Assembly (NCBI GenBank): GCA_023414355.1
Contig: JAEZOB010000072.1
Coordinates: 1-64,000 of the forward strand
Length of the DNA: 64,000 bases
Source of the DNA: Bacillota bacterium
Lineage (GTDB): Bacteria > Bacillota > Clostridia > Lachnospirales > Lachnospiraceae
Reading direction: 5' to 3'
The notes below the pieces were generated by a model that saw only the letters and a program-made list of their open reading frames with translations, did no database searches and had not been told where the DNA came from. Shown one piece after another: positions 23,765 through 33,409 of the stretch. Position 1 is the first letter of the stretch. Every line of letters begins with the position of its first letter. The translations under genes and the position numbers were made by a program.

Positions 23765-26161
23765 TTATTCATAGATCAGCATATCTCTGGTCACCAGTTT
23801 GTTGAGATTCCTACTGGGTATTCTGCAGGATAGCAATGTCATAGCGAACGCTGCCATGCATCCGATTATTATGCCAGGTATATTTAAGACGAAGCTTGCC
23901 GGTGTCGCAAAAAGCGCGTATCCTAATACCTTAGAAAGGGCATAGGTAATCGGAAGGGATAGTAGATTCCCAATCAACCAGGCTGCTCCGGTTAAGATCA
24001 GACCCTCCAGCAGAATAAATATGTTAATTTGTTTATGAGAGCCACCAACCGCGCGCATGATACCAAACTCCGGAGTTCGTTCCATTACACTGATATTCAG
24101 GCTCCCTGCTAATCCAATGGTACCTACAATGAGCATAAACAAGGAAAGAACAAGTAATAAAGCAATAACTAAATTAATACCCAAGCTGAATTCTTCGAAT
24201 TTTTCTGCCCCGGTATTAATCTCACGAAGTTGTATTCCGGCACTGTTCAAGGCGGTATCGATCTGATTGATCAGTACTGTCTGTTCCTTTTCTGATAAGC
24301 TTATAGTCTGTAACCTCATATCACGTACCTTATCTTTCACTCCAAGGATTTGATTTAAGTAAGTATAGTTAACATATACAGTAGGGGATTCCGGTTGACC
24401 AAATACACTGAGAATACCAACAACTTTAAAATCATAATCCTTTTGATTGATCTGAAGGGTTATTGTGTCACCAAGCTGAATATCAGGATAATAGTACAGC
24501 AGATGATTATTAATGACAATTTCATTGGAGTTGTCATGTTTTAGCAGACGACCGGATTGCAGCTTCCTAGCCCAAGTATTTTCATCAAACAGGGTAGAGG
24601 ACTCAGGTGGACCCTCCATTAACACCTTTTTCGTATTATCTCCACCCTTTTCTACATACAACGCAGTTGTGAACGCCCAGCCTTCTACCTGCTTGATTTC
24701 CTTTGTGTCTGATATGAGTGATTTTAGTTGGTTTACATCATACAAATTATCCATCGTCAGAATAATATCAGGAATTAATGACCGATAGCTTTTTACTGTA
24801 GAACTGAGGCTGGTCTGCAGGTTGAGACTGGTCATCAATATAGTGCAAGATAGAACAAGGGCTGCGATGGTCAGAATGCTTCTTAAGCGATCCTTCATCT
24901 GGTTTCTGATGGCGTAGCGGATGATCATGGATAGAGTATGAAGTCGTGAAATTAATCTATTCATACCCCCTGAATGTTTAAACGAACCTCCCTTCCCATT
25001 GAGATTCATGGCATCATATACCGTTGCTCGGGAAGCCTTCCGGATCGGGATACTGACGGCCAATAATGGAATGATAAGGGTACTGACAAACAATACGACA
25101 GGTAGAAATAGAGGCATACCTGACTTTTGTAATGATATATTTAAGAAATAGGCAAGCTTATTACTAACGAATTTTGCTATCAAGTAGGAAATAGGAATAG
25201 ACAGAAGATAGGTAAATAACCCAATCATGACCATTTGGGCATAATACATTCTACTGATCTGTGCAGTACTCCCCCCATAGGATTTCATAATGCCGATCAC
25301 CTTAATTTGCTGCAGCATCGTACTGTTAAATATATTAAAGATAAGAGAACAGGACATAATGATAATAAGGATACCTAGTACATAAAGAATGATATTAATG
25401 GCTTTCAAAGCAAGGGAGGCATAAAAGGAATCTGAATTTACGACTTCTGTCTCAGTTACGGTTACACCGGACTTGGACAGCAGATCCGATGCTTTATTAC
25501 AGATGGCCTCGTTGTAAGCTTTTGTTCCATCCCCCTTTACTGTGAGGTATATTTCATGGTATTTTCCGTCTCCGGGCAGGCTTTGATAGTTATCCATTGT
25601 GATGAATCCACAGACATCCCCCTCCAGGGTATACGGCTCTGCTGAGGCATCATATACATAATCCTTGAGAACGAGTTGTGTGGATACCTTATTCTCAATG
25701 ATAATATCTAGTGTTTCTCCGGCGAGCACACCAAGAGCTCCCTTTGCAGCTCTTTCAATAAATATTTCATTCTTCTGCAGGGAAGGAATTTTGCTTTTTC
25801 CGTCCTTGTTTTTCAAAATATTTACCCGATTGTTATCATCAAGAACGCTTAAATTCATATTTACTTTTTTTCTATTTACTACAATCTGGGCTACCAGTGT
25901 GGTGGTTCCCTTTACTTCTTCAATCTCAGGTATTTCCTTCAGAATGCTCAGGATACCTTTGTCATAGCCTGAGCATTTGATAATAACCTCAGCTGGTGCT
26001 GCATTATAATATTCCTTTTTGATTTCAGGTGTCAGAGTTTGACTTATCATAATTACAATACCGAATATGATATTCGTAAATAATAGAGTTAGTATGATGA
26101 AAGTTGTTTTTAATTTGTTTTTTGATAGGTCCATAGTTACTTTTTTGGATGCAGCCTTCAT
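23765..26161 (-). CDS. FtsX/MacB-type ABC transporter permease
   Basis: A 798-residue permease with two FtsX domains. One membrane helix at residues 20-42 precedes a large outside domain, three helices lie at about 255-375, and a second such unit lies at about 425-798. This is the layout of exporters for peptides, lipids or lipoproteins, and also of some adhesion-related complexes. AAAGGAGG precedes the ATG, which almost touches the stop of the ATPase gene upstream. It forms one transporter with that ATPase. No substrate gene is next to it; the nearest neighbour is a membrane-anchored LuxR regulator. Confidence 0.88.
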   Translation of the reverse strand: MKAASKKVTMDLSKNKLKTTFIILTLLFTNIIFGIVIMISQTLTPEIKKEYYNAAPAEVIIKCSGYDKGILSILKEIPEIEEVKGTTTLVAQIVVNRKKVNMNLSVLDDNNRVNILKNKDGKSKIPSLQKNEIFIERAAKGALGVLAGETLDIIIENKVSTQLVLKDYVYDASAEPYTLEGDVCGFITMDNYQSLPGDGKYHEIYLTVKGDGTKAYNEAICNKASDLLSKSGVTVTETEVVNSDSFYASLALKAINIILYVLGILIIIMSCSLIFNIFNSTMLQQIKVIGIMKSYGGSTAQISRMYYAQMVMIGLFTYLLSIPISYLIAKFVSNKLAYFLNISLQKSGMPLFLPVVLFVSTLIIPLLAVSIPIRKASRATVYDAMNLNGKGGSFKHSGGMNRLISRLHTLSMIIRYAIRNQMKDRLRSILTIAALVLSCTILMTSLNLQTSLSSTVKSYRSLIPDIILTMDNLYDVNQLKSLISDTKEIKQVEGWAFTTALYVEKGGDNTKKVLMEGPPESSTLFDENTWARKLQSGRLLKHDNSNEIVINNHLLYYYPDIQLGDTITLQINQKDYDFKVVGILSVFGQPESPTVYVNYTYLNQILGVKDKVRDMRLQTISLSEKEQTVLINQIDTALNSAGIQLREINTGAEKFEEFSLGINLVIALLLVLSLFMLIVGTIGLAGSLNISVMERTPEFGIMRAVGGSHKQINIFILLEGLILTGAAWLIGNLLSLPITYALSKVLGYALFATPASFVLNIPGIIIGCMAAFAMTLLSCRIPSRNLNKLVTRDMLIYE

Positions 26162-26162
26162 A

Positions 26163-26840
26163 TTAGGCCTCCTTTACGATCATACCATCTGACAGGGTAT
26201 AGGATCTCATAAAGCGTTCATACATGCTCATATCATGGGTTATCATCAGGATGGTTTTTCCCTTCTGAACCTGTTTCTCAAAAAGATCAAAGACATGATG
26301 TGCAGTTCGTGAATCCAGATTACCGGTAGGCTCATCTGCAACAATAATATCAGGATCATTTGCCAGAGCTCTGGCAATCGCAGCCCTCTGTTGTTCACCG
26401 CCGGATACAGAACTGGGATATTGATCGGATAGAGCTTCTATGCCCATACTTGCAAGTAAATCCATTGCCCGGTCTCGCCGATCCCTTTTTGTGTATTTCT
26501 TGGCAAATTCCATCGGAAGGATTACATTTTCGAGTAAAGTTAGCGTGGATAATAATTGAAAGAATTGAAATACGATACCGACATTTTCACCTCTCCACGT
26601 GGTTAATTGTGCCTGAGTATAGGTATGAATGGCTTCATTATGAAACCAGATTTCTCCTGAGGTGGGTTGATCGATTCCTGTCAGCATATTCATTAAAGTA
26701 CTTTTACCACTGCCTGACTTGCCAAAAATACCGATCAGTTCTCCTTTTTTTACTTCCATATTGATACCCTTAAGAATATTTACCTCCTGATGATTTACTT
26801 CAAAATTCTTTACAACATTTCTTACTGTAAATAAGTCCAT
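26163..26840 (-). CDS. ABC transporter ATP-binding protein (MacB/LolD type)
   Basis: A 225-residue ATPase powering the FtsX-type permease encoded next. Walker A is GKSGSGKST, the signature is SSVSGGEQQR, Walker B is IIVADEPTGNLD, and the switch His is in MITHD. An ATG six codons upstream is part of the ribosome site GGAGG, so the ATG at 26840 is the more likely start. It belongs to the LolD/MacB/BceA-like class that works with FtsX domains by mechanotransmission rather than classic transport. Confidence 0.9.
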   Translation of the reverse strand: MDLFTVRNVVKNFEVNHQEVNILKGINMEVKKGELIGIFGKSGSGKSTLMNMLTGIDQPTSGEIWFHNEAIHTYTQAQLTTWRGENVGIVFQFFQLLSTLTLLENVILPMEFAKKYTKRDRRDRAMDLLASMGIEALSDQYPSSVSGGEQQRAAIARALANDPDIIVADEPTGNLDSRTAHHVFDLFEKQVQKGKTILMITHDMSMYERFMRSYTLSDGMIVKEA

Positions 26841-27031
26841 TGTGTTTCTTGCCTCCATTTTTTTTATTATGGCAACCCTGCTGCCTGTTAGTGTTACTTC
26901 AGTTCTATTGTAGAGGTAGAAACAAGAATGAAAATCGGATTTATGGTTGATTTTTCGATATCATATTATAATCTGAGTCCCTAAAATACGGTGCGCAGAG
27001 AAGATTACAGTTCCTTTTTAAATCTGAGTAC

Positions 27032-27092
27032 AAAAATAATACACCCTCCAACGTCGGTTTATGATTACCTGACATTGGTAGGTGTACTTTAA
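27032..27092 (-). terminator. Terminator of the membrane LuxR gene
   Basis: On the minus strand TACACCTACCAATGTCAGG pairs, with a few mismatches, with CCGACGTTGGAGGGTGTA and runs into TTATTTTTG. It ends the LuxR gene and separates it from the ABC operon on the same strand. Confidence 0.7.
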
Positions 27093-27126
27093 GATAATTG
27101 AAGGATAGATTACTTTCTTTAAACAG

Positions 27127-28005
27127 CTAGGTCAACTTATTATATAACTCAAATCTGGAATTTACACCTGTCTTTTTATAGATGTTCATTACATGAGTTC
27201 TGACTGTAGATAAAGAAATACAGAGCGTGTCTGCGATTTTATTATAGCTGTAACCCTTCAGGAGAAGTATGATCACTTCATTTTCCCGCTCTGTGATTGC
27301 ATACTGAATTCGTAAATCACTACAAACCTCGTATTGAGTTTCTTGCACCTTAACATTGTATTTGTTGAGGAATAGAAGACTTAAGAAGCTCATACCAATC
27401 ATAAAAACAGGAGTAAAGTATAAATGCCGACCCTGATCCGTCAGAAATCCATCCAGAATTAATCCGGGGGTTGAGAGTATCACGATAATAAATATCACTC
27501 GAATATCCGCATACCATTTTGTGTCTTTCTTTCTTCTGTTATAAAGAAGATATACGATCAGGATATATAAATATAAAGTAATAATATACCATTCATCTTC
27601 AATGATAAACTCGGAATAATTGTTAATCGAGATAAGGAATTCTTTCAGACTGCATAAAATCCACCATGTAATCGTAAAGATCAAAAGAAATTTATTGATC
27701 AATCTGGAGTGCTTTACCTCAAACACTTTATTCACTAGAATTGCAAGGATAAACAACGATAAAAATAAACATAGAAACTGAAGACTGCTTAACAGCCTGA
27801 ATAGCAAAGGGGAATTGTTCACGGCAATCGATAAATAAGCCCAGGTCATAAAAGCACCAAGAAATGCTGTAAATAAACAATAATAAATGAAATAGAACTT
27901 GATGATTTCATTTTTATTCGACTTAGTAATAGAATGTATACGACCAATGGAATACATTCCTACGGAAAAGGCTATCAAATAATACAGGATTAAGATGGTC
28001 TTCAT
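27127..28005 (-). CDS. Membrane-anchored LuxR-type transcriptional regulator
   Basis: A 292-residue protein in which residues 1-220 hold about seven hydrophobic helices. Residues 235-292 form a LuxR/GerE helix-turn-helix: ITERENEVIILLLKGYSYNK is followed by IADTLCISLSTVRTHVMNIY. No receiver or kinase domain is present, so the membrane part itself is probably the sensor and the HTH acts from the membrane, or after release. TCCTAAG-type spacing gives a ribosome site AGGAG before the ATG. The ABC exporter genes downstream on the same strand are candidate targets. Confidence 0.87.
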   Translation of the reverse strand: MKTILILYYLIAFSVGMYSIGRIHSITKSNKNEIIKFYFIYYCLFTAFLGAFMTWAYLSIAVNNSPLLFRLLSSLQFLCLFLSLFILAILVNKVFEVKHSRLINKFLLIFTITWWILCSLKEFLISINNYSEFIIEDEWYIITLYLYILIVYLLYNRRKKDTKWYADIRVIFIIVILSTPGLILDGFLTDQGRHLYFTPVFMIGMSFLSLLFLNKYNVKVQETQYEVCSDLRIQYAITERENEVIILLLKGYSYNKIADTLCISLSTVRTHVMNIYKKTGVNSRFELYNKLT

Positions 28006-28153
28006 TCATGATCTCCTAAGTATAATATGGTTTTATTTTACTGCATTTTCTTGGTTGCGGCAATCATTTTATCCGGTTAAATCAAAGACTTACCATGTAC
28101 TCATAACGTTTTACCAAAGCCTGTTAATAAACTACATTTTATGACAAGTACTA

Positions 28154-28181
28154 TTGTTATTTTGAAGATTTTAACTATAAT
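28154..28181 (+). promoter_or_regulatory. Probable promoter of the metallophosphoesterase gene
   Basis: TTGTTA at 28154-28159 and TATAAT at 28176-28181 with a 16-bp spacer, about 90 bp upstream of the start. The rest of the 264-bp gap shows nothing I can assign. Confidence 0.45.
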
Positions 28182-28269
28182 AATAATTATGAGCTGGTTA
28201 TATTGATCAGGTTGGTTAGCGTTAACTTTTATGAACCAGACTACTTATGAAACAAAAAGGAGGCATTTT

Positions 28270-29550
28270 ATGAAAAAAGTTTTACTGATCGCTGTGTTGG
28301 TGTGCAGTATGATGACAACAAGTGTTTCTGCTGCAGCTAGCATTACTACAAAACCGCTATGGAAAGCAGGAGGGACAGTAAATAAAATTATTGTGATCAG
28401 CGACCTTCATCTTGGGGTTGATGATAAGATTTCTGAAACGGTAGCAAATCGAAAGTATCTTGTCGATTTCATGAAGAGAATTCAACAAACGAAGAATATC
28501 AGAGAGCTTGTCATTGGTGGAGATTTTCTTGATGACTGGTTTTTACCTTTAAGCTATCCTACTTACAGTGATCCACAAGCTTTTTATGCAAAAGTAATCT
28601 CGAATAACCAGATGGTATTTGATGAGCTAAATAAGATGATGAATAAAGGTATTAAAGTTGTATATGTTCCGGGAAACCATGATATGTTATTGAAAGCTGA
28701 CACCTTGATAAAAGCCTTGCCAAAGCTGACATTTGTCGGTGCGGATGGACTTGGTGCATACATCACAGGCGACCGGAATGAAATAGCCATAGAGCACGGT
28801 AATCGTTATGATATTTTTTCTGCACCGGATACGCTGGACAACAAAGATATCACAAACGGAAATATCTTACCCCCGGGATATTTTTACGCACGTATTGCGG
28901 CAAGCTGGGTGTTACAAGGTAAGCCGCCTATTAAGAAAAATCTTCCTGAAATCACAGCTGTTCCAAGTAAAGAAGATATTGATCAGTTTGGTGCATATAT
29001 ATACTATTTGCTTTGGAATGGTACATTAAACAGATTTACAAATATTGAGAGGTTTGATGATATCGTTTTTGATCTGAAAATTGCAGGCTTTCATGGTAAA
29101 TATTCCGTTCAAGACATTTATCCGGTATTACAGTCGGATGGAACGATTTCTTCTCCATTACTTTATAAGAATTTCCAAAGAACCTGGGAGGATAGACAGA
29201 GATTGAACGGAGTCATTGCCAAAAGTTCATTTATTGAATCAGCCACAGCTGCAGCTACAGGAGATAGCACGAATTACTTTCCTAAGCAAGAAGAGCTTCA
29301 ATACGCTGGTAAAGGAATTGATACGGTTGTCTTCGGTCACACCCATTATCCGTTAATCAAAAAATATGATAGTGGCATAACTGTGGTAAACGATGGTACC
29401 TGGATCGATAAAAACACCAGCTATCCGGGCGAGATATCCAGAACCTTCGTTGCTATTAGTACCGGCAAAACAACAACTGCTGCTGTGTATACCTACGATA
29501 CAGATGGTAAATTATATGAAATAACGAAAGGAGTAGCTTTACAAAAGTAA
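28270..29550 (+). CDS. Secreted metallophosphoesterase
   Basis: A 426-residue exported calcineurin-like phosphoesterase. Residues 1-23 are a signal peptide (MKKVLLIAVLV to SVSAAA). The two-metal motifs are in order: SDLHLG (about 47), GGDFLDDW (about 82), GNHD (about 136), and GHTHYP (about 355). The substrate may be a nucleotide, phosphodiester or phospholipid headgroup. An upstream ATG at 28231 lacks a ribosome site, while 28270 follows AAGGAGG. It appears monocistronic, with its own terminator. Confidence 0.88.
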   Translation: MKKVLLIAVLVCSMMTTSVSAAASITTKPLWKAGGTVNKIIVISDLHLGVDDKISETVANRKYLVDFMKRIQQTKNIRELVIGGDFLDDWFLPLSYPTYSDPQAFYAKVISNNQMVFDELNKMMNKGIKVVYVPGNHDMLLKADTLIKALPKLTFVGADGLGAYITGDRNEIAIEHGNRYDIFSAPDTLDNKDITNGNILPPGYFYARIAASWVLQGKPPIKKNLPEITAVPSKEDIDQFGAYIYYLLWNGTLNRFTNIERFDDIVFDLKIAGFHGKYSVQDIYPVLQSDGTISSPLLYKNFQRTWEDRQRLNGVIAKSSFIESATAAATGDSTNYFPKQEELQYAGKGIDTVVFGHTHYPLIKKYDSGITVVNDGTWIDKNTSYPGEISRTFVAISTGKTTTAAVYTYDTDGKLYEITKGVALQK

Positions 29551-29621
29551 TCTGTATCACTTTTCAGAGCAATTTGGGGATGGTATGTCTACCATATAAA
29601 ATGAAATAGGTAATAGATTAA

Positions 29622-29702
29622 CTCATTCAGATATAGTGAATTCCTAAGATTAGGTTTATTTTATCTTAGGGGTTCACTATATCTCTGAGTGCGTTTTTTA
29701 TG
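29622..29702 (+). terminator. Terminator of the metallophosphoesterase gene
   Basis: CACTCAGAGATATAGTGAA-like arms (29622-29650 with 29664-29692) form a stem of over 20 pairs, followed by GCGTTTTTTA. It may serve the convergent Gfo/Idh gene as well. Confidence 0.85.
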
Positions 29703-29736
29703 GATGATCAATGACGTGTTTATTATGTTTATGCAA

Positions 29737-30660
29737 TTATTTAGTCAGCTCAAAGGCAATGGCCAAGCCAGGTAGAGCATTCTCTATTGACAGACCGCTT
29801 TCTTTTTCATTCCTGAAATCCTTGAAGGCCGCTCTTAATAAGTTCATGCAGTGTGCCTCAGGTTCAAATGAGATTTTCTCTGCCTTCCCCTCGGAGTAAA
29901 TGGTACACCCGGACTCGGTAGCAGCTTGAAAGGAATTCTCATAATAGGTGATGGTTGCATTCTCAAAGGTGGCCTCATATCCAACCGAAAACGGAGCGCC
30001 CAATGATAGCATTGAGTTACCATGAACAGATACCTTGAGAAAAGCATTGGCTAACAGGCAAACAACCACAGCGCCTGAATTGTCAGAATTGGTAGTAATC
30101 TCGGAGGCGATCAGCTTAAGATCCTTGGCAAGCCAGTTCGCAAAATCCAAATCATGGATCATTAATGCAGTCGCAATGGTATCACTACCGAGTCTCCCCC
30201 AGATCGGAGGTGTCTTGCGATAGATGGCAAGGTGCTTTAAGGCACCGTATTTCTTGCTTTGCATTACATCATGAAGCATCTGATAATACGGATCATACTT
30301 TAAAAACATGTCTACCAAGGCTTTCTTGCCAGTCTTCTTAGCTGCTTCCATAATCTTGATGCCATCCTGTATAGAGGATACGGCTGGGGTTTCAATGAAG
30401 ACAGAATGGTTGTTCTCTAGTGCTTTCAAAGCATATTCCGCATGTAATCCTGTGGGTAAACAGACATCAATAAAGTCTACGGTGTGATCATTTAATAATT
30501 CATTGATGTCGGTTTTATAGTTACAATTACACTCTGTACTTATTTCTTTTAACTTCTCCTCATTTCGTCCCCAAAAAGTCAATTGAACAGAGGGGTCAAT
30601 TTTTTTGTATAGCTCTCCGTGATATTTGCCGAAACCTGTTCCTAATATTCCAATATGCAT
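29737..30660 (-). CDS. Gfo/Idh/MocA-family oxidoreductase
   Basis: A 307-residue NAD(P)-dependent sugar or inositol dehydrogenase-like protein. The Rossmann motif GILGTGFGKYHGE is at residues 3-15, the DVCLPTGLHAEYALKALE block at about 66-83, and a conserved metal-free active-site region includes DLDFANWL near 168. The C-terminal half is the antiparallel-sheet domain. AAGGAGG precedes the ATG. It is divergent from a WYL-domain regulator that probably controls it through the palindrome between them. The substrate is probably a sugar or polyol. Confidence 0.9.
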   Translation of the reverse strand: MHIGILGTGFGKYHGELYKKIDPSVQLTFWGRNEEKLKEISTECNCNYKTDINELLNDHTVDFIDVCLPTGLHAEYALKALENNHSVFIETPAVSSIQDGIKIMEAAKKTGKKALVDMFLKYDPYYQMLHDVMQSKKYGALKHLAIYRKTPPIWGRLGSDTIATALMIHDLDFANWLAKDLKLIASEITTNSDNSGAVVVCLLANAFLKVSVHGNSMLSLGAPFSVGYEATFENATITYYENSFQAATESGCTIYSEGKAEKISFEPEAHCMNLLRAAFKDFRNEKESGLSIENALPGLAIAFELTK

Positions 30661-30704
30661 TGTAATTCCTCCTTGTATTTGATATATTCATTATATTGAA
30701 GCAT

Positions 30705-30726
30705 TTATGACATCAGTATGTCATAA
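30705..30726. promoter_or_regulatory. Palindromic operator between Gfo/Idh and WYL regulator genes
   Basis: TTATGACA at 30705-30712 and TGTCATAA at 30719-30726 are perfect 8-base arms six bases apart. The -10 of the minus-strand gene (ATTATA on plus, 30690-30695) is next to it, and the ribosome site of the plus-strand gene directly follows, so binding here would block both directions. Confidence 0.65.
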
Positions 30727-30740
30727 AAGGAGAAGAGAAT

Positions 30741-31679
30741 ATGAGAATTCATCGATTAATTAATATTCTAATGAAAATAGATCAAGAGGGGAAAGTAAAA
30801 GCGCAAGCGTTGGCAGAAGCGCTCGAGGTATCGTGCAGAACGATCTATCGGGATATTGATGTGCTATGCGAAGCGGGATATCCGATCCTCACAACCACCG
30901 GTCAAAACGGGGGGATCACTTTTATGGAGGGCTATCAGCTAAATCTTGAACAAACTGATGATACCTTTCAGACCTTAATAACCCACCTGTATGCTATGCC
31001 GGAGCAGGATAAGCTGGTTAACGCCTTAGAGAGTGGAATGAATTTAAAATACATGGGCAATGACCGATTAAGGGATGAGAGTAGACATAAAATATTGATT
31101 GATAAAAAAAGCTGGTGGGAGGAAGACTCCACTGACATTGATCTTCAGCTGATTATGAAAGCTTTATTTCTACAACAGAAGCTTAGTATTCAGTACACCC
31201 TGAGTGATGGAACAAAATCTGAAAGGATGATTGCACCTTATGGTCTGGTATTAAAGTATACCTCCTGGTATCTGGTGGCTTATTGTTATATCAGACATGA
31301 AATAAGAACGTTTCGCTGTTCCAGAGTTGAAGATATCACTTTACTTCAGGAGCATTATGTGATCCCAAGCGACTTTGAACTGAAGAGCTATTGGTCTTTA
31401 TCGACAAAGGCGTTCAGACAGAGCAGAAGAGAGAGCGAGTATTACCCTGTTGAGATGAAGTTTCCTGAAGCTTTTGGGGCTGTATTAAAGGAGTACGATG
31501 TAATCGGGATCAAAAAGGAGGGAGCTTCCATCATCGCTATGATTGATTTGCATAGAAAGGACGTTGCTGAAGAAGATATCAGAGCTCTGTTATGCTATGG
31601 ACAGATCCTGTATCCTGAAGAGATGAAAGTGAAGGCAAAAGAAATTATGGAGAACAGTATTCAGGCGTATCGGGATTAA
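30741..31679 (+). CDS. YafY-type HTH and WYL-domain transcriptional regulator
   Basis: A 312-residue regulator. Residues 1-60 form a DeoR-like HTH_11 (VKAQALAEALEVSCRTIYRD). Residues 140-220 are a WYL ligand-binding domain (APYGLVLKYTSWYLVAYC), and the WCX C-terminal extension follows. AAGGAGAAGAG precedes the ATG. It is divergent from a Gfo/Idh oxidoreductase, with a perfect palindrome over the shared promoter, so it probably represses both genes. WYL domains bind nucleic acids or small nucleotides, but the signal here is unknown. Confidence 0.9.
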   Translation: MRIHRLINILMKIDQEGKVKAQALAEALEVSCRTIYRDIDVLCEAGYPILTTTGQNGGITFMEGYQLNLEQTDDTFQTLITHLYAMPEQDKLVNALESGMNLKYMGNDRLRDESRHKILIDKKSWWEEDSTDIDLQLIMKALFLQQKLSIQYTLSDGTKSERMIAPYGLVLKYTSWYLVAYCYIRHEIRTFRCSRVEDITLLQEHYVIPSDFELKSYWSLSTKAFRQSRRESEYYPVEMKFPEAFGAVLKEYDVIGIKKEGASIIAMIDLHRKDVAEEDIRALLCYGQILYPEEMKVKAKEIMENSIQAYRD

Positions 31680-31793
31680 CAGGTATGATTGGTAGGCGTG
31701 TTAGTGTGTAGTAATATGATAATAATAGAGGCTTGTAAGAAATAATTTTGTGAGGCTTAAAAGATCGGAGTATGAATTGGCGGAGGAATATAT

Positions 31794-32708
31794 ATGGCAT
31801 TTAACAGGGGAGCTTTGGAGATTTTGAACAGACTTGTCGGGAGTCTTGATGAAGAAACAGGAGCGCAGATCTACGAGAAAATTGATTTTTTTTTACACCC
31901 GCAGGTCAGCTTATTTATGCCGTCCAGCGGGCAATGCAAGTATGCAATTACTCCGAGCCATACGCATCCGGCATATTCATTTATATATTATTTTGAGGCT
32001 GTCAGCGAGTTCATTATCGAGGGTAGGTACATAAATTATGACATATCTGATGGGAGATACTTCATAGCTATGTCTCCGGATATTCCTCATCAGGAACCGG
32101 AGCAGGACGGATTTCATAGCTATATTGCAATACAGATAGAGGCGGAGTTGTTTCGTCAGACCTTTGGACAATATTCTCAGGCTAAGCCGGTTTTTCTTGG
32201 AGAACAGTTTACACCTCACCCGGAATTACTGGGATTGCTGAAGTGCTTTATGCTGGAGGCCAGTGAATATCAGAGTAGGAACACTGATTACCTGAATCAG
32301 CTGGCGATGGCTGTGGTTCATCTGACAGTACGATCGGTTCTTTTCGATACACCTCAGATCGCACCTCTTTATGATCGATTTGAGATTGATCGCGCGATCG
32401 CCTATATGAACAGCCATTTCTCCGATAAAATAACGGTAGAGGATCTCGCAGGGCTTTCGAACCTTTCCGCGAATCATTTTGCGAAGATATTTAAAGCGGT
32501 GACAGGTGAGACACCGATTGACTTTCTTAAACTGCTCAGATTGAAAAAAGCACGCAACATGCTGATAAATAATACGGATAATATCACTGAAATTGCACTA
32601 AAATGCGGCTTTAACACCTCCTCGTATTTTTCCTCCTGCTTTATAGAAAAATACCGAATGACTCCGACTGCGTTTCGCCAGAATTTTCTGCAGATCAGAG
32701 AATCTTGA
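31794..32708 (+). CDS. AraC-family regulator with N-terminal cupin-like domain
   Basis: A 304-residue AraC protein. Residues 30-170 are a jelly-roll sensor region (SHTHPAYSFIYYFE has the paired histidines of cupins), and residues 200-300 are the two HTH units (ITVEDLAGLSNLSANHFAKIF and ITEIALKCGFNTSSYFSSCF). Targets may include the flavin-fold gene 80 bp downstream. A GGAGG lies before the ATG. The sugar or redox ligand is unknown. Confidence 0.88.
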   Translation: MAFNRGALEILNRLVGSLDEETGAQIYEKIDFFLHPQVSLFMPSSGQCKYAITPSHTHPAYSFIYYFEAVSEFIIEGRYINYDISDGRYFIAMSPDIPHQEPEQDGFHSYIAIQIEAELFRQTFGQYSQAKPVFLGEQFTPHPELLGLLKCFMLEASEYQSRNTDYLNQLAMAVVHLTVRSVLFDTPQIAPLYDRFEIDRAIAYMNSHFSDKITVEDLAGLSNLSANHFAKIFKAVTGETPIDFLKLLRLKKARNMLINNTDNITEIALKCGFNTSSYFSSCFIEKYRMTPTAFRQNFLQIRES

Positions 32709-32787
32709 TAAATAATCTTGGAATATTGAAAGCCAGATTTCCTTCTTTTACTTAGAATAGGCTAATAATCAGAAGGAGGAATGGTAT

Positions 32788-33228
32788 ATGAATGAATTAA
32801 AGTCTGAAATACTACAGTTTGCCAATCAAAATCCTAGAAGCTGGATTGCTACAAGTGATGAGAATCAGCCGCACGTGCGAGGGATGCTGTTGTGGTTTGC
32901 CGATGAGACAGGATTCTATTATCATACGGCTATGGCTAAGAGTCTATCCGGTCAAATCCAGAAGAACCCCAAGGTTGAGGTGGCATTTGAGCGAAACACG
33001 GATCAGCCTGACTTTGAAATGCTCCGTATCTCCGGAACAGCAGAAATCGTAAAGGACGATGAATTGGAAGAGCGTCTCAAACAAGAACGTTCCTGGCTGT
33101 GGGGAAATATTGCAAATTCAAAGGTCGATACAGAGGTCGTTATCTTCCGTATTGTGAATGCTACAGCTTATATATGGAATATGAAGTGGAATGTGAGAGA
33201 ACAGGAAGCCCCAAGGGTTCAGTTCTAG
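32788..33228 (+). CDS. Pyridoxamine 5'-phosphate oxidase-fold flavoprotein
   Basis: A 146-residue protein with the split-barrel fold of the PNPOx-like family, comparable to the Bacillus general stress protein 26 class. It has SWIATSDENQPHVRGMLLWF (residues 18-37, read in parts), FYYHTAMAKSL, NPKVEVAFERN and the closing WNMKWNVR. It probably binds FMN or F420-like cofactors or haem rather than acting as true PdxH, which is longer. AGAAGGAGG precedes the ATG. It may be controlled by the AraC protein upstream. Confidence 0.85.
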   Translation: MNELKSEILQFANQNPRSWIATSDENQPHVRGMLLWFADETGFYYHTAMAKSLSGQIQKNPKVEVAFERNTDQPDFEMLRISGTAEIVKDDELEERLKQERSWLWGNIANSKVDTEVVIFRIVNATAYIWNMKWNVREQEAPRVQF

Positions 33229-33270
33229 AACTTTGGGATAAACTTGACAATCTGCTCTTTATTAGGTTAA

Positions 33271-33304
33271 GGCAATCGGCGATCAATGTCGGTTGCTTTT
33301 CTTG
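33271..33304 (+). terminator. Terminator of the PNPOx-fold gene
   Basis: GGCAATCGGC pairs (with G-U pairs) with GTCGGTTGC around an eight-base loop, followed by TTTTCTTGTTT. Confidence 0.75.
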
Positions 33305-33331
33305 TTTACTGCGTAATTTGATTAAAATGTT

Positions 33332-33360
33332 TTGAATAGATAGATGGGGTGGAGTATAAT
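33332..33360 (+). promoter_or_regulatory. Promoter of the DUF2804 gene
   Basis: TTGAAT at 33332-33337 and TATAAT at 33355-33360, spacer 17 bp, about 50 bp before the start codon. Confidence 0.7.
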
Positions 33361-33409
33361 GGAAACAAGATAAATGATTCGAGATTAATTTTATTTTTGG
33401 AGGTGCACT

